A DNA stretch of 64,000 nucleotides from Streptococcus intermedius SK54 = ATCC 27335 (GTDB taxonomy: Bacteria; Bacillota; Bacilli; Lactobacillales; Streptococcaceae), in contig NZ_ATFK01000004.1 in NCBI RefSeq assembly GCF_000413475.1, positions 1 to 64,000 on the forward strand. Direction: 5' to 3'. The notes under the pieces are model-generated. The model did no database searches. It was not told where the DNA came from and saw only the letters and a list, made by a program, of their open reading frames with translations. How positions within the stretch are numbered: the first letter of the stretch is position 1; every line of letters starts with the position of its first letter. A program made the translations under genes and the position numbers. Below are positions 54,606 through 62,568 of this stretch, in pieces.

Positions 54606-55741
54606 AACAGAACACAAAATTATTGCATGGTTACAAAGTGATTGATCCTTATACAGGGGCTGCGTCGATTCCAATTTACCAAACATCAACGTTTCATAAT
54701 CAGTGTTTGTACGATGACTGTCAACAGTATCTCTATACTCGTTTTTCAAATCCGACAGTTGAAGCGTTAGAAGATGGTTTGAAATCTCTTGAAAATGCAA
54801 ATTATGCTGTCAGTTTTTCATCTGGCATGGCGGCAATTTCAAATGTGCTCATGTTACTCAACGCAGGAGACCATGTTATTTTTCCAAAGGAAGTTTATGG
54901 TGGTACTTGCCAGTTTGTAACCAAGATTTTGTCAAAGTATCAGATAGACTATACCTTTGTGGATATGGCGGATTTAGCGCAAGTAAAGAGAGCATTACAA
55001 GAGAATACACGTATGCTTTATCTAGAAACACCATCAAATCCTTTGTTAAAAGTATGTGATATTCGTGCTTTAGTTGATTTAGCGAAACAATATCATTTGA
55101 TTACTGTGGCGGATAATACATTTATGACGACTTTGTCTCAAGAGCCATTGGCACTTGGTGTGGATATTGTGGTAGAAAGCATTACTAAGTTTATCAATGG
55201 TCACAGTGATGTAGTTGCAGGTCTGGTTGCGACAAATTCAAAAGAACACTATGAAACTTTGAAACTATTTCAGAAGAATTTTGGTGCAATCTTAGGAGTC
55301 GAAGATGCTTGGTTGATTCTTCGTGGTATGAAAACAATGGGGATTCGTATGGATCACGCAGTCAGTAACGCTCAGAAAATGGCAGAATTTTTAAAACAGC
55401 ATCCCAAGATTAAAACAGTTCATTATCCAGGATTAAAGACACATCCAAATCATGATATTCACATGAATCAAGCAAAAGATGGTGGAGCGGTTTTATCTTT
55501 TGAATTGGAAAGTTGTGAGGATTTAATGACATTTACAAATAAAGTGACGATTCCCATTCTTGCTGTAAGTTTAGGTGGTGTGGAGTCCATTCTCTCTCAT
55601 CCGGCAACAATGTCACATGCCTGTCTAAGCCCAGAAGAACGCGAAGAACAAGGTGTAGTTGATGGACTCCTGCGTTTGTCTTGTGGCATTGAAAATATTG
55701 ACGATTTGATAGCAGATTTTGAACAGGCATTAGCAGATTAA
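54602..55741 (+). CDS. Cys/Met-metabolism PLP-dependent lyase (cystathionine gamma/beta-lyase type)
   Basis: The 379-residue enzyme belongs to the PLP family of cystathionine synthases and lyases and methionine gamma-lyase. PLP-binding features are SFSSGMAA (about 71-78), Tyr99 in VYGGT, Asp171 in ADNTF and the Schiff-base Lys196 in ESITKFINGHSD. Sequence alone cannot separate C-S lyase from gamma-synthase activity. The overlap with ridA and the neighbouring hydrolase and dipeptidase favour a degradative C-S lyase that yields an enamine, a keto acid and a thiol. Confidence 0.88.
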   Translation: MKQNTKLLHGYKVIDPYTGAASIPIYQTSTFHNQCLYDDCQQYLYTRFSNPTVEALEDGLKSLENANYAVSFSSGMAAISNVLMLLNAGDHVIFPKEVYGGTCQFVTKILSKYQIDYTFVDMADLAQVKRALQENTRMLYLETPSNPLLKVCDIRALVDLAKQYHLITVADNTFMTTLSQEPLALGVDIVVESITKFINGHSDVVAGLVATNSKEHYETLKLFQKNFGAILGVEDAWLILRGMKTMGIRMDHAVSNAQKMAEFLKQHPKIKTVHYPGLKTHPNHDIHMNQAKDGGAVLSFELESCEDLMTFTNKVTIPILAVSLGGVESILSHPATMSHACLSPEEREEQGVVDGLLRLSCGIENIDDLIADFEQALAD

Positions 55742-55808
55742 AAAATGCAGAATGAGGCATAAAATATTTTAGATGTTTTGTGCCTTTTGTATAGAAAGAA
55801 AGATAAAT

Positions 55809-57224
55809 ATGGAAAAAACAAAAATAGATTGGCTTGATGAAGTATTGGTGCGCAAAGCAGAGCTATTGGAGATATTAGAGAAATTATTGCGTATTCCCTC
55901 AGTAAGAAATGAAATGAATGCAAATTCGAATTGTCCAGTTGGGATTGAATCCAGACGTGCTTTGGTAGAGATGATGAAAATTGGACAAGAAGCTGGTTTT
56001 ACTCCTCGTGATTTTGGTCCTCTGGTAGGACGACTTGATTGGGGAGCAGATGATTTAGAGCCTTTTGCAATTCTTGGGCATGTTGATGTAGTACCCGTAG
56101 GTGATGATTGGAAGACTGATCCTTTTGTTCCGACTTATAAAGACGGCAAACTCTATGCGAGAGGAAGTTTGGACGATAAAGGCCCACTGGTTTGCGCTTT
56201 CTTTGCGATGAAATTACTCAAAGAATTAGGTTTTACTCCGAAAAAACAAGTACAAATGATCATTGGAACGGATGAAGAATCGGACTGGAAGTGCTTGACA
56301 TCTTACCAAAAACAAGCTACATTACCAGAACAAGGATTTGTACCGGATGCGTATTTTCCAATTGTTAATGGTGAGAAAGGTGTAGCGCATCTGATTTTCC
56401 ATTATGAAGCGGAACAAGTTATTGCTAAATATCAACTTTTACAATTTACAGCAGGCTTAAAGGAAAACATGGTACCAGCATTAGCCCAAGCAATACTTGT
56501 CGGAGATAAAATTACAAAATTAGCTATAGATTATGAAATTTATTTAGATCAGCAAGGGTTATTAGGAGAATGTTCTATTGAAGGCAATCAACTTCATCTA
56601 ACTTTACACGGTAAGTCTACCCATGGGTCATCTCCGCAAAAGGGGATCAATGCTGCAACCTATTTAGCAGCATTTCTAAAACATTATGACTTTGGTTCAA
56701 GACATGTAAGTTCATTTTTATATACAGCAGGTGATTTGTTGCATCTCTCTCATAATGGAATGAAATTAGGAATTGCTAACCATGATGAGCAAATGGGAGA
56801 TTTAACTATAAATCTTGGCTTAGCCAACTTCAATTTGCAACATGGCGGTAAATTAGTGATTGATATTCGTTATCCAAAAAGTATAACTCCAAATGAGATG
56901 ACTAAAGCGATTCTTCAAGTTGGAGAGGAATCACAACAGTTTGAAGTCATAGAGCAAAAACCCCCTCACTATGTGTCTGGAAGTTCTCCATTGGTGAAAA
57001 AACTACTTGATATATATGAAGAGCAAACTGGTCAAAAAGGGAGTGAACGGGTTATTGGAGGTGCAACCTATGCAAGATTGCTGAAGGAAGGTGTAGCGTT
57101 TGGAGCGCTTTTTCCAACTACGCAGGATACCATGCACCAAGCTGATGAACATATCCCTGTAGCAGATTTATTAAAAGCAACTGCCATCTATGCGCAAGCG
57201 ATAGCAGAGTTAGCATGTATGTAG
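55809..57224 (+). CDS. M20-family dipeptidase (PepV-like)
   Basis: The 471-residue di-zinc peptidase resembles PepV, which cleaves dipeptides with broad specificity. Metal ligands are visible in LGHVDVVPVG (His91, Asp93), SLDDKGP (Asp122) and GTDEES (Glu156, Glu157), with a late conserved His (DTMHQADEH) and a dimerisation-like insert at about 190-380. ATG 55809 is the conserved start; upstream in-frame codons lack a ribosome-binding site. In the cluster it could open a Cys-Gly or other dipeptide conjugate before the C-S lyase acts. Confidence 0.9.
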   Translation: MEKTKIDWLDEVLVRKAELLEILEKLLRIPSVRNEMNANSNCPVGIESRRALVEMMKIGQEAGFTPRDFGPLVGRLDWGADDLEPFAILGHVDVVPVGDDWKTDPFVPTYKDGKLYARGSLDDKGPLVCAFFAMKLLKELGFTPKKQVQMIIGTDEESDWKCLTSYQKQATLPEQGFVPDAYFPIVNGEKGVAHLIFHYEAEQVIAKYQLLQFTAGLKENMVPALAQAILVGDKITKLAIDYEIYLDQQGLLGECSIEGNQLHLTLHGKSTHGSSPQKGINAATYLAAFLKHYDFGSRHVSSFLYTAGDLLHLSHNGMKLGIANHDEQMGDLTINLGLANFNLQHGGKLVIDIRYPKSITPNEMTKAILQVGEESQQFEVIEQKPPHYVSGSSPLVKKLLDIYEEQTGQKGSERVIGGATYARLLKEGVAFGALFPTTQDTMHQADEHIPVADLLKATAIYAQAIAELACM

Positions 57225-57325
57225 CAATAGAATCTTACTAACTAAATGAGATAGATATTCCACTAAAGTATCTTAAACATTTGTGATTTAAAGATGAATG
57301 TGATAGACTGAACAAAGATAAAGCA

Positions 57326-58018
57326 ATGAATAGGATGACGATTATGGATAAACGTTTGCAAATCTATGTTCCTTTACTAGATTTTCTATCAGCAATTCTT
57401 GGAGAAGATACTGAAGTAGTATTACAAGATCTTACAAAAGGATTCGACCACTCTTTGGTCTACATCCGTAATAATCTCTCAAATAGAGAAGTTGGCGCTC
57501 CAGCAACGGATTTTGTATTAGATATTGTACAGTCAAAATTGTATAAACAGACAAATTTTCTAGTCAATTATCGAACGAAAACAGAATCGGGAAGACAGCT
57601 ATATTCATCCAGTTTTTTTATAAAAGACAAACGAGATGGACTGCTGGGGATGATTTGTATAAATGCAGATAAATCAAAAGAAATGAACCTAAAATATATG
57701 TTGGAATCTACTTTGGAGATTCTGAATAATAGCTTAACTCCTTCAAAAGAGAAAATACATGAGGAGGAAAATATTGTTGAGAATTTTTATGCAACAGCAG
57801 AATCTTTGATTGACGATGTTATTTTTAGAGAAACACAAGGAAAAGATTTGTCAAAAACAAAACTTACGAAGGTAGAAAAAGTAGCGATTGTTCAATCTTT
57901 GTATACAAAAGGATTTTTTGATTTGAAAGAATCTGTTTCAAAAATGGCAGAAGCATTTGGAATGTCAGAAGTTAGTATTTATAAATATATTCAAGATATT
58001 AAAAAGAAAGAATCATAA
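57326..58018 (+). CDS. YheO/DauR-like PAS-HTH transcriptional regulator
   Basis: The 230-residue protein has an N-terminal YheO-like PAS domain (about 10-120; VPLLDFLSAILGEDTEVVLQD) and a C-terminal DauR-type helix-turn-helix (about 165-228; SLYTKGFFDLKESVSKMAE, then MSEVSIYKYI). Such regulators respond to small molecules; DauR controls D-arginine catabolism. It lies in the cluster after the dipeptidase and is the obvious candidate controller, perhaps through the inverted repeat at 51931-51958. Alternative in-frame starts are 57335 and 57344; the latter has a better-spaced AGGA. Confidence 0.85.
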   Translation: MNRMTIMDKRLQIYVPLLDFLSAILGEDTEVVLQDLTKGFDHSLVYIRNNLSNREVGAPATDFVLDIVQSKLYKQTNFLVNYRTKTESGRQLYSSSFFIKDKRDGLLGMICINADKSKEMNLKYMLESTLEILNNSLTPSKEKIHEEENIVENFYATAESLIDDVIFRETQGKDLSKTKLTKVEKVAIVQSLYTKGFFDLKESVSKMAEAFGMSEVSIYKYIQDIKKKES

Positions 58019-58021
58019 TGT

Positions 58022-58678
58022 ATGGAATTTGATACCTTTATTCTGATTTGCAATTATATTGGAACAATAGCTTTTGCAGCTTCAGGCGCGATTAAGGGCT
58101 TTGATAAAAAATTGGATATTTTTGGAATCACACTTTTAGCCATTGTAACCGCAGTAGGCGGCGGTATGTTGAGAGATAGCATTATTAGTCATTTTCCATT
58201 TGCTTTATCTGATCCAAGTTCTATTTATCTGTCAATTGTAGTTGCACTTGTTATGTATGTTTTCGTTATCAATAGGCGTTTAAATAATATACAAACTAAG
58301 AGTTTTTACTTATTTTTACGATGGGCAAATTTAGTATTTGATGCTGTTGGTTTAGTTATTTTTTCGCTGATTGGGGCAACAGTTTTAGATAGTAGTCAAC
58401 AAAATATGATGGCAGTTGGAATGTTAGCAACTTTAACAGGAGTTGGTGGTGGAATTATCCGTGATTTGCTAAGTAATGAAGTGCCTAGTGTTTTGAAAAA
58501 GGATATTTATGCCGTGTTTTCTTTTGGTGTTGGCGTGACTTATTATTTGTTGATAACCATTCTTCACCTTCCCAGAATTCCATCATTTATAGCTGTATTT
58601 GTTATAGGACTTTTTCTTAGGCTATATATTATTAAGCATTGTTTGGCTTTACCAAATATGGATAAGTTACATAAATAA
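58022..58678 (+). CDS. TRIC/UPF0126 membrane protein (YicG-like)
   Basis: The 218-residue protein has seven hydrophobic segments and two internal repeats, each with the family motif (GGGMLRD about residue 44, GGGIIRD about residue 140) and FDA/FDK segments. UPF0126 proteins are trimeric cation channels of the TRIC type; some bacterial members have been proposed as glycine transporters. It starts three bases after the regulator's stop. If it exports glycine or balances ions during the cluster's metabolism it would fit, but that is inference. Confidence 0.85.
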   Translation: MEFDTFILICNYIGTIAFAASGAIKGFDKKLDIFGITLLAIVTAVGGGMLRDSIISHFPFALSDPSSIYLSIVVALVMYVFVINRRLNNIQTKSFYLFLRWANLVFDAVGLVIFSLIGATVLDSSQQNMMAVGMLATLTGVGGGIIRDLLSNEVPSVLKKDIYAVFSFGVGVTYYLLITILHLPRIPSFIAVFVIGLFLRLYIIKHCLALPNMDKLHK

Positions 58679-58782
58679 GAATAAGGCCGGGATTGCCAGA
58701 CCTTAAAAATCACTTCGCTCAAAGTCTATAGAAGAGATATTGAACTGAATGAGGACTGAATTTAGATTTTTCTATTTTTTCG

Positions 58783-58791
58783 TGCTATAAT
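58783..58791 (+). promoter_or_regulatory. Extended -10 promoter abutting the DUF3272 start codon
   Basis: TGCTATAAT (58783-58791) is followed by six bases (AGAATT) and ATG 58798, the same layout as before the ABC-F gene at 4055. Confidence 0.65.
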
Positions 58792-58797
58792 AGAATT

Positions 58798-58992
58798 ATG
58801 ACAAGACAACAATTTCTTACAACAGCTTTTTTTACGGCAATTGAAACCTATTTTTTTAACGAAGCAATAATGTCAGGACACTATTTATTTGCTGTTTTTT
58901 GGGCATTTCTAGTCATTCGCAATTTACAAGTGAGCTACGTCATGGGAAAAATAGTGGATGAAATTGATAAACATATCAAACGTAAAAAATAA
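58798..58992 (+). CDS. DUF3272 family small membrane protein
   Basis: The 64-residue protein has one or two hydrophobic stretches (about 6-22 and 27-42) and a basic tail (KHIKRKK). Size, the FFTAIETYFFNEAIMSGHY segment and the organism match the streptococcal DUF3272 family, whose function is unknown. Its ATG lies six bases after an extended -10, with no room for a Shine-Dalgarno, so its mRNA may have almost no leader. A terminator follows within five bases, so it is a single-gene unit. Confidence 0.82.
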   Translation: MTRQQFLTTAFFTAIETYFFNEAIMSGHYLFAVFWAFLVIRNLQVSYVMGKIVDEIDKHIKRKK

Positions 58993-58996
58993 GCAG

Positions 58997-59032
58997 AAAG
59001 GTTGTGACAAAAATCCTCAACCTTTTTTCTTT
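58997..59032 (+). terminator. Terminator of the DUF3272 gene
   Basis: AAAGGTTGTG pairs with the CCTCAACCTTT arm across about 58997-59026, followed by TTTCTTTT. Confidence 0.8.
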
Positions 59033-59090
59033 TGTTTGATTCAAAAAAATATGCACATGGTTAAATAAAAGGAATTGATTTTGTGCTGAA

Positions 59091-59138
59091 AAAAAGAAGG
59101 GAATAAGTTGAGTAAAAATCAACTTATTCCCTTCTTTT
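59091..59138. terminator. Bidirectional terminator downstream of birA
   Basis: GAAGGGAATAAGTTGA and TCAACTTATTCCCTTC pair perfectly around GTAAAAA-type loop (59096-59134). A-rich left flank gives minus-strand T-run; TTTTCT lies on the right. Confidence 0.9.
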
Positions 59139-59140
59139 CT

Positions 59141-60076
59141 TTACCAACTTGTTAAAGAAATTTCACCACTATTTAGCCACATTTCTTGGCCTGTATCTAA
59201 TTGAACTAATAGTTGGCCATGATCTGATATTTCTTTGGCAATTCCTTTATAGTCTTGATCGTTCTGGTAAAAAGTGATTGTCCGACCCAAGACAAGGGAA
59301 TGCTGTTTGTAAAGATAAATCAGCTCATCTGGGTCACATTCATAAAAATTTTTCCAAATCTCACTAATAAGTTCATTTCGCGTGATAGGATGTTTTTTAT
59401 GGAAGAGAGAGGCAGCCTTATGCTGTAATTCTTTTGGAAAATCAGCAATGGCAAAGTTGATGCCTACTCCAATAATTACATCCGTTACCAGCCCCGTCTC
59501 AATAGAAGTAATAGCTTCAGTTAAAATACCAGCTATTTTTTTACCTTTGTAATAAATGTCATTCACCCATTTAATTTCCATCTCCATTAAAGTGAGCTCT
59601 TTGATGGCCTTGTAAATGGCTCCAGCAGTCAAGACAGTGTAGGCGGGAATTTGTGGAAAAGGCAGATTGGGCTTCAAGTGAAGCGTCATATAAATTCCTC
59701 CTTGTTCTGGAGCAAAATAACTTCTGCCAAAGCGTCCACGACCAGCTGTCTGAGAAGAAGCAAGATAGAGCGTATTTGCAGGCTTACCAGCCTCAATACC
59801 AGCTTTGGCATCCAACTGAGTGGATTTGCAGTTTGGATTGAAGGAAACTTGGATGGGAGCGGCTTCTTCTATTTTTTTAGTAATCAGCAAGTCACCAGAG
59901 ATGAGTTTATAACCTTTATTTTTTATGGATTCAATGTGAATCCCTTCTTTTTCCAAGCGCTGAATAGCTTTCCAGATAGAAGTACGTGAAATACCTAACT
60001 TTTGTGCTAATTTTTCACCACTGACATAGTCAGACTCTTTGCTAAGAATATCAAATAAAATTTCATATGTTTTCAT
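59141..60076 (-). CDS. birA: Bifunctional biotin-protein ligase / biotin repressor
   Basis: BirA attaches biotin to carrier domains through biotinyl-AMP; the N-terminal winged helix-turn-helix also lets it repress biotin uptake genes. The 311 residues show the helix-turn-helix at about 18-60 (SGEKLAQKLGISRTSIWKAI), the ligase loop GRGRFGRSYF near residue 112, KWVNDIYYKGKKIAGIL near 168, and an SH3-like C-terminal domain. The gene begins two bases after the galR stop, so galR and birA are probably co-transcribed, an uncommon pairing of unrelated functions. Confidence 0.95.
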   Translation of the reverse strand: MKTYEILFDILSKESDYVSGEKLAQKLGISRTSIWKAIQRLEKEGIHIESIKNKGYKLISGDLLITKKIEEAAPIQVSFNPNCKSTQLDAKAGIEAGKPANTLYLASSQTAGRGRFGRSYFAPEQGGIYMTLHLKPNLPFPQIPAYTVLTAGAIYKAIKELTLMEMEIKWVNDIYYKGKKIAGILTEAITSIETGLVTDVIIGVGINFAIADFPKELQHKAASLFHKKHPITRNELISEIWKNFYECDPDELIYLYKQHSLVLGRTITFYQNDQDYKGIAKEISDHGQLLVQLDTGQEMWLNSGEISLTSW

Positions 60077-60078
60077 GT

Positions 60079-61122
<1,044 letters not shown>

Positions 61123-61221
61123 TTAAAAATTAGTAAAATACAAAAAATATTTAGTAAAAGAGAAAGCCCTTTTGGGAATAGATTTTATCTTTGATTATAG
61201 CTTTATTTGATAACTACACAT

Positions 61222-61235
61222 AGTAAAAATTTACT
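61222..61235. promoter_or_regulatory. Palindromic operator candidate upstream of the galK -35
   Basis: AGTAAA-AA-TTTACT (61222-61235) is a six-plus-six palindrome seven bases upstream of the -35. Half-site copies (TTAGTAAAA) recur at about 61131 and 61150, nearer galR. Confidence 0.6.
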
Positions 61236-61242
61236 AAAATAC

Positions 61243-61271
61243 TTGAACTTTTACTGATGATATTTTATAAT
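61243..61271 (+). promoter_or_regulatory. Promoter of galK-galT
   Basis: TTGAAC (61243-61248), a 17-base spacer and a perfect TATAAT (61266-61271) lie 46 bases before the galK ATG; AAAGGAG is the ribosome-binding site. Confidence 0.85.
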
Positions 61272-61278
61272 AAAGATA

Positions 61279-61292
61279 CTAAAACGGTTACA
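61279..61292 (+). promoter_or_regulatory. LacI-family/CcpA-like operator at the galK transcription start
   Basis: CTAAAACGGTTACA matches 11 of 14 positions of the catabolite-responsive element and contains the AACGGTT-type centre typical of LacI-family operators. It lies right at the expected transcript start, so GalR or CcpA bound here would block initiation or early elongation. Confidence 0.55.
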
Positions 61293-61317
61293 AAACCATA
61301 TAAAAAGGAGACCTCTT

Positions 61318-62496
61318 ATGTCAACTACTATGTCTATTCAACAATTGCGTTCAAAATTTGAAAAAGTTTTTGGAACAGAAGCAGATCATACATTCTTCTC
61401 ACCAGGTCGCATTAACCTGATTGGTGAGCATACCGATTACAACGGCGGGCATGTCTTTCCTGCAGCTATTTCATTAGGAACTTATGGAGCAGCGCGTAAG
61501 CGTGAAGACAAGAAACTCCGTTTTTATTCTGCGAACTTTGAAGAACAAGGAATCATTGAGGTTTCTTTAGAAAATCTTTGTTTCAACAAGAAGCACAATT
61601 GGACGAATTATCCAAAAGGGGTTATTTATTTCTTACAGAAAGCAGGACATATCATTGATAAAGGAATGGATATCTATGTCTCTGGGAATATTCCAAATGG
61701 TTCAGGCCTCTCTTCGTCAGCTTCATTGGAACTATTGACAGGAATTACTGTAGAGAAACTGTTTGATTTAAAATTAGACCGTTTAGATTTAGTAAAAATC
61801 GGTAAACAAACGGAAAATGAATTTATTGGTGTGAATTCAGGAATCATGGATCAGTTTGCTATTGGCATGGGAGCAGATCAACGAGCGATTTATCTGGATA
61901 CCAATACACTTGAATATGATTTAGTACCGCTTGAACTTAAGGATAATGTGGTTGTTATCATGAATACAAATAAGCGCCGTGAACTTGCGGACTCTAAATA
62001 CAATGAACGCCGTGCTGAGTGTGAAAAAGCTGTTGAAGAGCTCAATCGTAAGCTGTCTATCGCAACCTTAGGCGAGTTGGACGAGTGGTCCTTTGACGAA
62101 TACAGCTATCTGATTGAAGACGAAAATCGTCTCAAACGGGCTCGCCATGCTGTTTTAGAAAATCAACGTACTTTGCAAGCACGGGCAGCTTTGCAGGCAG
62201 GCGATCTTGAAAAATTTGGCCGTCTCATGAATGCTTCCCACGTTTCATTGGAGCATGACTATGAAGTGACTGGTCTAGAGCTGGACACCTTGGTTCACAC
62301 AGCCTGGGAGCAAGAAGGTGTTCTGGGGGCTCGTATGACTGGGGCTGGCTTTGGCGGATGTGCTATTGCTTTAGTGCGTAAGGATGCTGTGGATACTTTT
62401 AAGGAAAATGTCGGCTCTAAGTATCAAGAGGTTGTCGGCTATGCACCTAGCTTCTACATCGCAGAAGTAGCCGGCGGTAGCTGTCTATTGGATTAA
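61318..62496 (+). CDS. galK: Galactokinase
   Basis: GalK phosphorylates galactose to galactose-1-phosphate, the first step of the Leloir pathway. The 392-residue GHMP kinase shows the galactokinase signature [15 protein letters not shown] (about 29-43), the ATP loop [14 protein letters not shown] and the late motif [11 protein letters not shown] shifts strongly inside the gene: 27% counted at 61741-61800 against 50% at 62041-62100 and 57% at 62281-62340, which suggests a recombinant gene. It is controlled by GalR and followed by galT. Confidence 0.97.
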   Translation: MSTTMSIQQLRSKFEKVFGTEADHTFFSPGRINLIGEHTDYNGGHVFPAAISLGTYGAARKREDKKLRFYSANFEEQGIIEVSLENLCFNKKHNWTNYPKGVIYFLQKAGHIIDKGMDIYVSGNIPNGSGLSSSASLELLTGITVEKLFDLKLDRLDLVKIGKQTENEFIGVNSGIMDQFAIGMGADQRAIYLDTNTLEYDLVPLELKDNVVVIMNTNKRRELADSKYNERRAECEKAVEELNRKLSIATLGELDEWSFDEYSYLIEDENRLKRARHAVLENQRTLQARAALQAGDLEKFGRLMNASHVSLEHDYEVTGLELDTLVHTAWEQEGVLGARMTGAGFGGCAIALVRKDAVDTFKENVGSKYQEVVGYAPSFYIAEVAGGSCLLD

Positions 62497-62520
62497 GTAA
62501 TGTGTTACGTACTAGCAAAG

Positions 62521-62549
62521 AGAGGCCGATGAAGATCTCAGCCTTTTCT
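62521..62549 (+). other. Hairpin between galK and galT
   Basis: GAGGCCGAT and ATCTCAGCCTT form an imperfect stem with a TTTT tail, 25 bases after galK. It may partly attenuate galT or mark processing; galT has its own AGAAAGGAAA ribosome-binding site just after it. Confidence 0.45.
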
Positions 62550-62568
62550 ATGAAAGAAAGGAAAAATA

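Noticed and set aside
58682-58703. Terminator after the TRIC gene
   Set aside because: The stem AAGGCCGGG/CCAGACCTT is imperfect and lacks a T-run; kept only as a possible member of the hairpin family.
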